Shown: positions 9,709 to 18,457 of the stretch, one piece after another
Numbering within the stretch: the first letter of the stretch is position 1
Layout: each line of letters begins with the position of its first letter
Assembly (NCBI GenBank): GCA_965207275.1
Contig: CBDBMH010000002.1
Coordinates: 2,170,001-2,234,000, forward strand
From: Bin22 sp965207275
Lineage (GTDB): Bacteria > Chloroflexota > Dehalococcoidia > Lucifugimonadales > UBA3495
Length of the DNA: 64,000 bases
Direction: 5' to 3'
The notes under the pieces: generated by a model
The model's input: the letters and a program-made list of their open reading frames with translations, nothing else
Told to the model about the DNA's origin: nothing
The model's database searches: none
Position numbers and translations under genes: made by a program

Positions 9709-10272
9709 CTAACTGTAATCCAGCTCCTTAAGCAGATCGCGAAAGTCGATAATCAAACGCCTTACTTCGCGGGGATTCTTGTCGCAAAGCTCTTTGAGTT
9801 CAACTTCGGCAGCAGTTGCGTCTCTGCGAGACCCCAGAACCGCGAACCATACCAGCTTGGGATTTTTCCCCGCTGTTGACCGAGTGGTGCCGGCCCGGTG
9901 TTCCATGAGCCTCTCCCGCAATTCCCGGGTTTGACCGGCGTAGAACTTGCCGTTATTCAACTGCAAGATATAGACGAAGAATTCCCTGGCACGGGAATCT
10001 TCAACTTCCCACGCTGGGGAGTATTCCTCTCTGTAAGATCTGGCTGGCCTGCAACCCAAACAGGTCTCGTATTGGGCCTGCTTTCCGCGGCCACACTTCG
10101 GGCAATCGTCTATCTCTCCTATCCGGAATCCTTCATAATGCTCACGGCAGTAGAAATGACCTTTCGGTATCTTCCTATCGCAATTCCAGAACTCACATTG
10201 CTGTTGTGTCAATTCCGTTACTCCCTGGTGGATTAATTCTCTCAACGCGAATCTGACAAGTGCCTTCTTCAT
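9709..10272 (-). CDS. GIY-YIG nuclease-domain protein with N-terminal zinc-finger region
   Basis: 187 aa. Residues ~25-75 hold Cys/His clusters (CEFWNCDRKIPKGHFYC, CPKCGRGKQ, CLGC) likely binding two zinc ions. Residues ~98-160 form a UvrC/endonuclease-type GIY-YIG domain: FVYILQLNNGKFYAGQTREL followed by RLMEHRAG. In this family the Tyr pair, the Arg and a downstream Glu form the nuclease site. Small stand-alone GIY-YIG proteins are often structure-specific nucleases; the zinc module suggests nucleic-acid targeting. It stands alone between remnants of a restriction locus. Confidence 0.75.
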   Translation of the reverse strand: MKKALVRFALRELIHQGVTELTQQQCEFWNCDRKIPKGHFYCREHYEGFRIGEIDDCPKCGRGKQAQYETCLGCRPARSYREEYSPAWEVEDSRAREFFVYILQLNNGKFYAGQTRELRERLMEHRAGTTRSTAGKNPKLVWFAVLGSRRDATAAEVELKELCDKNPREVRRLIIDFRDLLKELDYS

Positions 10273-10398
10273 TTTATCTTCCTTACCGTGCCAGCAACTC
10301 CCCCTGTGGACTTAACCGCCCGCCCTACCGCCGGTAACCGAAGAAGGGCAAATGGGGCCTCTTGTCGGGCAGCAGGTCTTCCACGCTCAATCCCTGAA

Positions 10399-10960
10399 TT
10401 ACCGGGTAGCTGCCACTATCATCTGGAATACGATTTTATCCCTCTGATAATCCACCGTCCGCATATTGCGGCTGAAGCAGACCATCACCTCGGCGGCTGC
10501 CTTGAAGCGTCCCACCGTGGCTTTCAGCCCCTTTACCGAGTCGGCGGTTACGTTGCTGCCCTTCACCAGGACTATGGCGTATTCAGGCTTGAGCCTGTGG
10601 CCCATTCGGAAGGGAAAGAACTTCAACACCCGTCAACCCCGCCGTCCGCTCCTCGCTCCTCGCTGCCCCGGCTCGTGGAACACCCCCTTCCGCCCCAATG
10701 GCCCTGCATACCCACTTTGAAAATTCTACCTTGTCTCGGTCTGCCAGGGTCAGGACCTCGGCAACGTTGACCGGGACGCCGCGAACCAGCACGTCATCGG
10801 TGGTAAGTTTCTCAAAGTTGCGGAGTATCCTTTCCCGCATTAGCCTCACGGCAAAGGTGGGTAGGCATAGATATGTCCTCCTTTGCCCCAGGTTCTCGGC
10901 GGCGTGGATCGCAGTGCCGCAACCGCAGAATGGATCAAGCACCAGGCCGTCTGGAGCACG
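10399..10960 (-). pseudogene. beta-class DNA methyltransferase, C-terminal fragment (frameshifted)
   Basis: The minus frame contains motif I of an adenine methylase (VLDPFCGCGTAIHAAENLGQ) and a following helical region (RLMRERILRNFEKL). After ~10630 the homology continues in another frame (YAIVLVKGSNVTADSVKGLK), matching the Mrr-like tail common in this methylase family. The catalytic DPP motif lies in a separate piece at 11801-11923. The gene is therefore split and frameshifted, not functional. Confidence 0.6.
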
Positions 10961-11166
10961 GGGTAGTCAACCTTCTCTCTCGAGCGGGTGCCTAAATCCG
11001 CGGTGAACTCCGGCACAACCTCTGTTGTGTCAAAAATGTTTTAGCCCAGCGTCTGGAGGAAGGGCAGAATCAGGACGTTCTTGGTAGCCTCTTCGGTCTC
11101 CAGGTGGTCGAGACGCTGGGAAAGTCGGGTGAATAGGGTTCGCATCTCGTCTATGAAGTCAGCCAT
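10961..11166 (-). pseudogene. restriction-type protein N-terminus with a nonsense codon
   Basis: ATG at 11166 is preceded by GGAGGTGTAGGCGC. The product starts MADFIDEMRTLFTRLSQRL and continues EEATKNVLILPFLQTLG, then TAA, then in the same frame NIFDTTEVVPEFTADLGT. This matches the N-terminus typical of type I restriction R-like or DUF4268-associated proteins. The TAA replaces an expected Tyr codon and the frame later runs into the methylase fragment. It is a decayed gene. A relative of its first 25 residues occurs at 33707. Confidence 0.55.
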
Positions 11167-11186
11167 GCGCCTACACCTCCGTCCTA

Positions 11187-11729
11187 CTAGTGTCTGTCCT
11201 GGCCCGGATGACTTTCCGAGCCTGGGAGGTAAACTCGTTCTATCCGCAGTTCTCCCTCGTAGTCCGTTGCGTCCTGCCTCGCAAGCTGCAGGTGAATTAG
11301 GCTTGAAAGGAGCCTTGTGCTTTCTCCGTCGATGGCGACCAGGCCTGAGCAATCGGCCGTCTTTGACCTGGCCCACCGCTCACCCAGCCGGAGAGCCCCG
11401 AACGCATTTGAGGCCCGATATTCGTTGACTAGGACCATATCGAACCCACCGCCCGCTGCCACATAGTCCTGGAGGGGGTTAGCGGAATTGCCGGTGGGGT
11501 TGTGGAAAGTGTAAACCGTGGTCCCCACCTCCTGGAAGCTGCCCGTGTCATGCAGCCGGTCGAGCAACTCTGCCCGTAGCCCTTCTGCCGCTTCTTCCTG
11601 GCAGGTGGGCTCGGCGGCGGAGCAACTCAGGCCCAAGGCCATCAGCGCCGCCAAGACCAACGCCACGGCCCTGGCATTGACCTCACTCGCGATCAACGAC
11701 CTCCTCGCCCCAATAGCTCTCATTCGCAT
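11187..11729 (-). CDS. putative lipoprotein
   Basis: 180 aa from the ATG at 11729 (MRMRAIGARRS). A hydrophobic signal (VALVLAALMALGLSC) ends in a lipobox-like Cys, so the mature protein would be membrane-anchored. The remainder has Cys pairs (AEPTCQEEA, KTADCSGLVAIDGES) but no family I recognise. It sits inside a decayed methylase locus, which suggests it arrived by rearrangement. A longer start at 11762 is possible but less likely. Confidence 0.5.
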   Translation of the reverse strand: MRMRAIGARRSLIASEVNARAVALVLAALMALGLSCSAAEPTCQEEAAEGLRAELLDRLHDTGSFQEVGTTVYTFHNPTGNSANPLQDYVAAGGGFDMVLVNEYRASNAFGALRLGERWARSKTADCSGLVAIDGESTRLLSSLIHLQLARQDATDYEGELRIERVYLPGSESHPGQDRH

Positions 11730-11800
11730 ATACGACCCTCGTGGCCGCAAAAGTAAACACACAGGGGATGAAGGCCAGGACCAGCGCGAAGGACCCGAGC

Positions 11801-11923
11801 ATTGCAGGGCGGGTCCAGGTAAATCACATCAACGGAGTCTGTGGGTAGGGCCAATTCGTCATTCAAAATGTTCGGGCAATCGCACCCGTACAGTATTCGG
11901 TTCACAATGAAGGCTCCAAGCAT
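11801..11923 (-). pseudogene. DNA methyltransferase N-terminal fragment
   Basis: Encodes VNRILYGCDCPNILNDEL...VDVIYLDPPCN, the usual opening and motif IV (DPPFN in relatives) of a beta-class adenine methylase. Homology stops right after DPPCN, and the rest of the enzyme is displaced to 10399-10960. The catalytic Phe is replaced by Cys at the breakpoint. Confidence 0.55.
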
Positions 11924-12032
11924 TAAACTGGGGCCACCATATCATAGGTATCACGCACAAGGAATCGGAACCTGATTACGCATTACGGCTGCTGATGGTC
12001 GAGGCCTTTTACTTGCCGGCCGACGGAGCTAG

Positions 12033-12554
12033 ATGAATCTTAAATTGCGGAGATTACCCAAACTCGTGGTTCGCCTTCTCTGGCCCATAGCCGTTATCGC
12101 CGTTATCGCCGTTATCGCCGTATTCGCAGTCTACTGGTCCACGATCTGTGGCATACCCCGTCATGGCGATGGTTTCGGTCCAATACCAGGGTGCCTTAAC
12201 CAGGCGGACCTTGAGCAATTGATGACGTTCTATGCGCACGACCCCGAGGGCACGACTCAAGAATTTCTGGGTTTTGACTTTTGCCTGGATGTTCCCGCTG
12301 AATTCGTGGACAAACGCCCGCATGCGGTGGGCGTTGACCTGGACCTCGGGTACATGGACTCCACCCTTATCTTCACACCGGATGACCAGGAAGACTACCG
12401 CAGGATTTTGGCCTGGGCGGAAGATCCTCAGAGGGGCGACCGCATCAAGCTGGTGTGCACGCTTACAGAATTCAAGAGTGTTGAGGGTGGACCTGAGCCT
12501 GTGGTGTTTCCGGACTTCAGCGAATGCTGGGTTAGCTGGGTCAATAGAGAATAA
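12033..12554 (+). CDS. membrane-anchored hypothetical protein
   Basis: 173 aa. GGAGCTAG precedes the ATG. Residues ~13-35 are a transmembrane anchor whose codons are a 9-bp microrepeat (GCCGTTATC repeated), giving AVIAVIAVIAVFAV. The soluble part has several Cys (STICGIPRHGDGFGPIPGC, DFCLDVPAEF) and ends ECWVSWVNRE. It probably faces outside the cytoplasm. The family is not recognised. Confidence 0.55.
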   Translation: MNLKLRRLPKLVVRLLWPIAVIAVIAVIAVFAVYWSTICGIPRHGDGFGPIPGCLNQADLEQLMTFYAHDPEGTTQEFLGFDFCLDVPAEFVDKRPHAVGVDLDLGYMDSTLIFTPDDQEDYRRILAWAEDPQRGDRIKLVCTLTEFKSVEGGPEPVVFPDFSECWVSWVNRE

Positions 12555-12623
12555 GATCCTGGGTGGGGCCTGAGCGGCCCCGCATCAATGATGTTGAACC
12601 TCAAGGGGAAGGAGAGTATTGCA

Positions 12624-13334
12624 ATGGGGAAAGGTATTGCTTGTGACGCCAGAGCGACCTTCACAGTGTTGCTATGGGCGTCGTTTGTGGTCGCATGTAC
12701 CGCAAGCGAAGACCTGCCCCCACCAGGGGAATCTACCCCGTCCGCGAACACGGGCGCAATGATGAGAGTCGTCCCGCCAGATGGAGGTACGCCGGTGTCC
12801 GTGCATCTTTACACTCCCCCCTTCCCAAAGGCGGCCAGGCTCCGCCCCCCGCCAGCGTTACAAAAACCAAAGACTTCGTCCCCGACGCTACGAAATTGGC
12901 CCAGAGGGACCCGCCGGTACTGACTCTTGCCGGGGCGCAGGCCGTTGTGCCCTTCCCCATTCGGGTCGCCCAATACCTGCCCGAAGAACACGAGCTCGAC
13001 CCGTGGCTAATGATTTTGCCAGGGCCATTGCCTGGGAGCGACCCCAGAGGGGTTGTTGTACGCTACATCGGTGAGAGGGACCATTCGCAATCCTTCCCTA
13101 CCGAATTGATGGTCGAACAATACTTTGGGCGAAGGAGGGGACCTTTCCGGTGGCCTCACGCCGAGTGCGCCCGAAATGATAGGGGACTTTGAGGCCCAGG
13201 TTTACGAGATACCGGAAGCGGGCGTGGTACGCCTGGTCTGGAGGGACCCAGACTTGGGCGTAATCTACGACGTTCAAAGCACTCTTGATAAGGAAGAAAC
13301 CTTACGAATTGTTGGGTCATTCGAATGGAAGTAG
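12624..13334 (+). pseudogene. DUF4367-like lipoprotein, two compensating frameshifts
   Basis: The ATG at 12624 is preceded by GGAGAG. The N-terminus has a signal and lipobox-like SFVVACTASE. At a C-run near 12825 the reading shifts to the frame encoding VVPFPIRVAQYLPEEHELDP. Near 13118 it shifts back to SAPEMIGDFEAQVYEIPEAG...VGSFEWK. The pieced product parallels the intact lipoprotein at 17915-18457 (VPFPIQAPTYIPDGYEMDP). Either a recent pseudogene or two indel errors in the assembly. Confidence 0.6.
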
Positions 13335-13338
13335 GCGT

Positions 13339-13722
13339 GTGTCCCTTATCTTCATACTAATTCCCTCCGTACCTGTTGTGCTGTCCTCGGCCTCCGGCTT
13401 TGTGTTTTCGCTGCTTATGCCGGGGATAGGCACGAAGTGGGCTATGCTGGTCGGTGCCGCCATGGGGGTGGCGGTCGTGGGCGCGGGCTTTGGATTTGTC
13501 TCAGCCCTTGACGAAATCACGAGAACGGTTGACCTGATTTGGTACCCGTCTGAGGAAACATGGTTCTCGTCTTGGGTGCGCCCCATAAGCTACTTCTGGG
13601 AGCGGCACTTGGATGCCATCTTGTTTGGGACCTATGCCGCGGCTATAGTCCTCGGAAGAGCTCTCACCGGACTGGCTTGCTTCTTGAGAAAGCCCAGGGT
13701 GACGCCTCTTCCTGGAAAGTGA
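13339..13722 (+). CDS. multi-spanning membrane protein
   Basis: About 127 aa from a GTG at 13339, which follows the preceding stop by 4 nt. Three hydrophobic segments are visible (IFILIPSVPVVLSSASGFVF, WAMLVGAAMGVAVVGAGFGF, and ILFGTYAAAIVLGRALTGLA). Close spacing suggests cotranscription with the upstream lipoprotein relic. The family is not recognised. Confidence 0.5.
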   Translation: MSLIFILIPSVPVVLSSASGFVFSLLMPGIGTKWAMLVGAAMGVAVVGAGFGFVSALDEITRTVDLIWYPSEETWFSSWVRPISYFWERHLDAILFGTYAAAIVLGRALTGLACFLRKPRVTPLPGK

Positions 13723-13814
13723 GCACGGATGACATTTCTAACTCTATTTCACATAGTTACCGCGTCCATGGCTAGTAACCTATCCCGGTCAGAACTTTCC
13801 TTCTTTTGGTTCAG

Positions 13815-14030
13815 TTAGCCTTCGTCTCGTCGGTGGTCAGTTGCACTTTTCGCGACATCAAAGAGGAGGCCGTAGTCCTCGTTGACAGCTTTAGGCTTGC
13901 CGCCGTTACGGAGGCCGACAATGTTGTTCGGAGGGCCCGCATTCGTCGCGGGCCGCCCATTCTTCAAAATCACCTCCTCGGGGTTCTCGATTTCCCTTTT
14001 CTCTAGGCATTTCAGGCAATGAGCATCCAT
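13815..14030 (-). CDS. DUF5679-like small zinc-knuckle protein, C-terminus diverged
   Basis: The ATG at 14030 has GGAGG just upstream. The start MDAHCLKCLEKREIENPEEV followed by ILKNGRPAT matches the DUF5679 pattern (CxxC, then xxPxEVxxKNGRPA). The expected second CPxCG pair is not present; instead the frame reads NAGPPNNIVGLRNGGK for another 50 residues. A frameshift or decay near 13940 is likely. The function of DUF5679 is unknown. Confidence 0.5.
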   Translation of the reverse strand: MDAHCLKCLEKREIENPEEVILKNGRPATNAGPPNNIVGLRNGGKPKAVNEDYGLLFDVAKSATDHRRDEG

Positions 14031-14241
14031 GAGTCCTCCACATGCGAATTGGTGTCTCGGGCTAAAGCCCCTTTTGCTTGGTCTCTCCACGGCCGTCTCG
14101 GCCGTTGCTGCCATCGGCGACGGGGTGTACCTGGAAATGGAATCCCAGGGACCTTAGCACCCGCAGCACTGTGTTGAACTCGGGGGCGGCCCCGGCCCGC
14201 ATGGACTTGTACAAGCTCTTCTCACCCAGGCCAGGCTCCTA

Positions 14242-15100
14242 GAAGCCATTTCAAAAATACCGAATAAGGTTTATGCTCCTGACCAAAGGGAAAGTGTGGG
14301 GTGGAACGGTGGAGCAGGAATTGAGCGATGCCCAATGGAAACTGATACAGCCTTGGTTGCCAGCGCCTAAGCGGAGGGGGCGTCCCAGAGCCGATGACCG
14401 GCGCACCATCAATGGTGTCTTGTATGTGTTGCGCACGGGCTGCCGCTGGCAGGACCTTCCGGGAGAGTACGGCAGTTCCGTGACTTGCTGGCGACGACTG
14501 AACCAGTGGCAGGAACAAGGGGTCTGGGAAGATATCTGGCGGACTCTGCTGGGCACTCTGGATGCCCAAGGTAGGCTGGAATGGGAACGGGCCCACCTGG
14601 ATGCCACTTTCGCCCCAGCCAAAAAGGGGGAGACCAGGTAGGACTGACCCGCAAGGGCAAGGGCACCAAACTGATGCTGGTGGTAGACAACCAGGGAACC
14701 CCTCTGGGAGCCTTGGTGGCCAGCGCCCAGCGGGCGGAGATCACTCTGGCCGAGGCTACCTTGGCAACGGTGAGGGTACCGCGGGCCAGGGGACGACCCC
14801 GCAGTCGTCCCGGGGAACTGGTAGCCGACCGAGGCTACGATTCTCGAGCATTCCGAAACCGGTTGCGGCGGAGGGGAATCAAGCCTTGCATCCCGGAACG
14901 ACGTGGCAAAAGGCCGCGACCGGGCCGGAAAGCTCAGGTGTCCAACTACCGCCATCGGTGGGTAGTGGAACGGACCTTCGCCTGGTTGCACAACTTTCGT
15001 CGGCTGGTAGTTCGATACGAGAGAAAAGCGGATCTCTATTTCGGCTTCGTCCTGCTGGCCTTTGTAATCCTGCTCACTAATCGAATTTTGAAATAGCTTC
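14242..15100 (+). mobile_element. IS5-family (IS427-like) insertion sequence, copy B
   Basis: 859 bp, same ends and same encoded proteins as the element at 1550-2408 but in opposite orientation. TA flanks at 14240-14241 and 15101-15102. The apparent identity of the copies indicates recent transposition. Confidence 0.92.
14273..15096 (+). CDS. IS5-family transposase, copy B (orfA + orfB)
   Basis: OrfA 14273-14641 and orfB to 15096 overlap at an AAAAAGGGGGA slippery run. The translated sequences match copy A residue for residue, including DDE motifs HLDATF, ADRGYDSRAF and WVVERTFAWL. Likely active. Confidence 0.9.
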
Positions 15101-15456
15101 TAGGCAACCCGCCACATCCGGTGGGCGCGGGCCATCTGTCCCATAATGCCCATGATGCTGTTCAGGTCGCCCGCCTCCAGGGCGGCATTCAGGGCAGCCG
15201 TCATCTCGTCGGCTGTGGCCGGGTATTCCGATTGTCCTTCCATGCTGCCGATCGCCGCCTCGCCGTCGTAGGTTTGGCCTACGCCCCAGTATGTTATCCC
15301 CCCGGATACCCTATAGGCGAGGGGGAAACGTCACTGGTTCCGTCTGCTCTTGGGGTGGTGGGTTTATCATTGGCATGGGCATACCCTGAAAGCGAAGGGA
15401 AGTGTAGAGATACCGGAAAAAACTTGGATGTTCGGACAGGTGGGAGGGGAGGCCGG

Positions 15457-16407
15457 TCAGCCCCGATAGTATCGTCCCGGTGTGCAGAGAATTGGTTGCG
15501 GCATGATGAAGATTTTCGGGCCGGTGATCAGGTGCCGTCCCGTCTCGGCACCATACACGCTTACCAGCCCAAAGGGATTAAAGCCGCCAATTGTGGGTTG
15601 CTCATCATCTTCCCACACACTTGGATCGTAATGAAGGACACGGCCTTCGTCCAGGTCGATCCATGCTTCCAGGATGGTTATGTTGCTGTATTGCTGGCGG
15701 GTCACCACCTTCCGTGGTTCATCACAATTCGTCCACGACCACGGCCCGGAATGCTCCACAGGCTCGGTCCACTTGGCCTCCACCGTCAGTCTGCGAGTGC
15801 CTCTCTGCCAGGTATAGCCAGAGACACGATGCACCGGCTCCCATACCTGCCCGCCATTGATTAGTTCCACGATTCCCGATGCCCGCAGGATCTCAGCGCC
15901 GGCATTCATTTCCTCCTCCGTGGGATAGAAGCCTGTAGGGTCTTCATCATTGACCTGGGGGGCGGAACTGAAGCTTGGCTCCCACAAGGGCCAGTAGTAG
16001 AGAAACAAAGCACAGAGAACCGCAAGCAGGGCAAGAGCTATTTTCCCCCTACGGAGCCAAGCCGGTACCTCTTCTACTTGGTCGTATTTGTTCGGGCCGG
16101 AAGAGCGCCAGGCCCCCAACACTATCACCCCAACCAGGGCGACGCCGGGGATGAGATACAAGAGAGCCCAAAAGCCGGAATGCCCTATGTCGTGGCACCT
16201 CTTGACGCTGACGGCGGTGAAACCCCAAACCAAACCCAGAATAGCTCCAATCAAAAAGAGTATGCTCGCCCACGGAAACAAATAGGAGACGGGCATAAAC
16301 ATGAGGCCCCAGAGGAACGCCAACGCAAGGAGCGGCAATATGCCCATGATCCAATACTGGTTGCGACTGATTCGTCCTTCGTAAGAAAACAGTACATACT
16401 TTATCAA
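15457..16407 (-). CDS. DUF805-domain membrane protein with a C-terminal soluble domain
   Basis: 316 aa. The N-terminal ~115 residues fit DUF805: SYEGRISRNQYWIMGI, hydrophobic helices, CHDIGHSGFWALLYLIPGV and the closing GPNKYDQ. Another helix (IALALLAVLCALFLYYWPLW) follows. The C-terminal ~170 residues are polar (VHRVSGYTWQRGTRRLTVEA, RVLHYDPSVWEDDEQP), likely a separate soluble domain. The function of DUF805 is unknown. The gene stands alone. Confidence 0.7.
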   Translation of the reverse strand: MIKYVLFSYEGRISRNQYWIMGILPLLALAFLWGLMFMPVSYLFPWASILFLIGAILGLVWGFTAVSVKRCHDIGHSGFWALLYLIPGVALVGVIVLGAWRSSGPNKYDQVEEVPAWLRRGKIALALLAVLCALFLYYWPLWEPSFSSAPQVNDEDPTGFYPTEEEMNAGAEILRASGIVELINGGQVWEPVHRVSGYTWQRGTRRLTVEAKWTEPVEHSGPWSWTNCDEPRKVVTRQQYSNITILEAWIDLDEGRVLHYDPSVWEDDEQPTIGGFNPFGLVSVYGAETGRHLITGPKIFIMPQPILCTPGRYYRG

Positions 16408-16409
16408 AG

Positions 16410-16784
16410 GGCCTCCACCCGTGCCTCAACTCAAGCGGCGGTATTCCCTTTGAGTCGGCGTGCCATTGGACAGTTGTGCTGGAACAGAATAGACGGTGGT
16501 AGGGGTCTCCTTTCGCCGGCAAATTCAGCAGTATTCGGACCGTTTGAATCCCAACTATTGCAGGTTATTCTACTCACCGGGTTTCCGACCAATAATTCAG
16601 GTCTGCCCAAAACCGGGACTGTCCACAGTGCGTTTGAGTTGCCAGATTCCGGCGTCTGAAGGGTATGCGCCGTCCACTTGCCAGCAATCACCCGCCCGCT
16701 GTACCAGAATCGCCACCACGGGCCGGGCCGCACTTGTCCCGACTTCAACTGGTTGACCAACTCGGCGTTGCGCCACCGCTCTAT
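16410..16784. other. no supported gene; possible truncated frame
   Basis: A minus-strand frame (16431-16760) with locally coding-like sequence (VNQLKSGQVRPGPWWRFWYS) runs into the IS5-type element at 16785 and may be a gene relic cut by it. No family recognised. Confidence 0.25.
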
Positions 16785-17583
16785 GGCAAGTCGACAATTA
16801 TTTTCCCCATATTATGGCGGCAACCAGGTGGAAGGCTGACAGGAAGTAAAGGCTTCTCCGATCATATCGGGTAGCTAGTCGCCGCCATTGCTTCAGTTTG
16901 TTGAAGGCCCGTTCGATCAGGTTTCGTTCTCGGTACAGTGCCCGGTCGTATTCCCAGGGGTCTTTCTGGTTGGATTTGGGCGGTATGACGGCTTCGGTTT
17001 CCTGCCCCTGGATAAAGGCCAGAACCCCATCGCTTTCATACCCCTTGTCGGCAATGACCGTTCTACTTTCGATACCGGTCAGCAGGGGTATGGCGTGGGA
17101 CACATCGGCCTCTTGTCCTCCGGTAAGTACAAAGCGCATCGGTTTCCCCTGTGCGTCAGTCACCATATGTATCTTGGTGCTCAGCCCGCCTCGGGACCGA
17201 CCCACAGCCTCACCTTGGCCCCCCCTTTACCGCACACCGCCTGCTGGTGAGTTCGGATTATGGTGGAATCAATCATCACATACCGGTTGTCCGGATCATC
17301 CAGCAACACCTGAAATACCTTCTTCCAAATACCCGCCCGGGCCCAGCGGGTGTATCGTTTGTGGACACTCTTCCACTTGCCGTGCTCTTCCGGCAGGTCT
17401 TTCCATTCCGCCCCGCTGCGAAGCACCCAGAGAACCCCATCCACAAACAGGCGGTTGTCCTTGGCCGTTACCCCCACCGAATCGGGCCGACCAGGCAGGA
17501 ATCCTTCAATCTGTTTCCACTGACCATCGCTAATCTTCCGCCCATCCATCGTCTTACCCCTCCACCACACTGGCCTTCTTGCC
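16785..17583 (-). mobile_element. IS5-family element, second type
   Basis: About 799 bp bounded by short inverted GGCAAG ends (approximate) and carrying a two-frame transposase. It is unrelated at nucleotide level to the 859-bp copies. The boundaries are inferred from the short repeat only. Confidence 0.6.
16798..17549 (-). CDS. IS5-family transposase (two frames, frameshift at a G-run)
   Basis: The ATG at 17549 follows GGAGGGGTAAGACG. The first frame (to 17181) has SDGQWKQIEGFLPGRPDSVG, LRSGAEWKDLPEEHGKW and catalytic Asp in YVMIDSTIIRTHQ. The second frame (17205 to 16798) has STKIHMVTDAQGKPMRFVLT, VIADKGYESDG and RNLIERAFNKLKQWRRLATR. They overlap at a seven-G run followed by CCAAGG, consistent with programmed frameshifting. 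The combined product of about 250 aa is normal for the family. Confidence 0.82.
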
Positions 17584-17914
17584 CCTGTATTCTACTGATA
17601 TGAACCTGTCTGCTCCCTACCTACAGCCGGCCCAATAATTCCTCTATTTGTCGATTAGCACTAGCTCACCACGTTGTAGGCGGTCGTCGTGGAGAATGGA
17701 TAAGGGGACGTCTACAAGACAGATGACTGCAGAACTGCCGTCATCTCATTTTGAGTGAGGTATTTTCCACAATGTCGCTGCGCCCGAGGCCTAGGTCCAA
17801 ACACTCGATGGCCTCTCGTGTTTGTGGACACGGCCTTGATCGTGGAGTTAGCTACAAGGCAGTCCGAAACAGGACTGAGACGGCCGGCAACCCGGAGCAC
17901 CAAATTTAGTAGAG
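17584..17914. other. intergenic, no supported gene
   Basis: No open frame with a plausible start or motif, and no strong hairpin, was seen. Confidence 0.4.
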
Positions 17915-18457
17915 TTATCTGTCAATGGCCTGAAACGAGCGAATCATCTCAAGCGTCTTCTCAATCTCTAAATCGCTCCTTACCGCGTAAAAGATCCGCT
18001 TGCCTTCGTGCTTGGCTTCCCATTCCACGGCCACCAGTGGGCCTTGATCTCCCAGGTCGGTCTGTCTTACTTCGGCTTCAAAGCCGCCCAGGTCTACCAT
18101 TTCTCCGGTCACATATTCTCCGACATAGACTTTGGTGGAGGGGAACGTGCCTTCCGCCAAAAACTGCTTAATGTGGATATTCTTGTAGCCGCTGGGCGTA
18201 TATTTCCGCAGGGAAAAATACACTCCCTTTACTTCGTCTCCATAGTGCCAACTATCCAGGAAATTGACGTGAGGGTCCATCTCGTATCCGTCCGGGATGT
18301 AAGTGGGAGCTTGAATGGGGAAGGGAACGAAAGGTTGCGCTTCGGCGAGGGTTGGGTCCCTGGGAGGCGTAGGGGTCGGCTCGCCCGAACAGGCGAGCGA
18401 GCCGACCAGAATCAAAGTTGCTGCAACAGCGAGGGCAAAAGCCGGGAAGCTATTCAA
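17915..18457 (-). CDS. DUF4367-like lipoprotein
   Basis: 180 aa from a TTG start; GGAGGAGGTG lies 12 nt upstream. The signal peptide ends in a lipobox (LVGSLACSGE), followed by a TPTPP linker. The body has the DUF4367 pattern: VPFPIQAPTYIPDGYEMDPH, then a beta-rich domain ending EIEKTLEMIRSFQAIDR. In this family the domain often sits on extracytoplasmic sensors. It overlaps the upstream gene by 8 nt, so they form an operon. A frameshifted relative lies at 12624-13334. Confidence 0.65.
   Translation of the reverse strand: MNSFPAFALAVAATLILVGSLACSGEPTPTPPRDPTLAEAQPFVPFPIQAPTYIPDGYEMDPHVNFLDSWHYGDEVKGVYFSLRKYTPSGYKNIHIKQFLAEGTFPSTKVYVGEYVTGEMVDLGGFEAEVRQTDLGDQGPLVAVEWEAKHEGKRIFYAVRSDLEIEKTLEMIRSFQAIDR

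Larger units (their letters stand above)
14062..15243 (-). pseudogene. HTH antitoxin (addiction-module antidote) split by IS copy B
   Basis: The 3' half (14062-14241) encodes EPGLGEKSLYKSMRAGAAPE, then FNTVLRVLRSLGFHFQV, the HTH of HigA2-type antidote proteins. The 5' half (15103-15243) begins MEGQSEYPATADEMTAALNA and ends RAHRMWRVA. The halves are in the same frame. After removing the 859-bp IS and one TA, the join reads A-TAG-E where relatives have A-R-E, so a stop marks the insertion point. No toxin gene is seen beside it, so the pair is an orphan relic. Confidence 0.65.
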
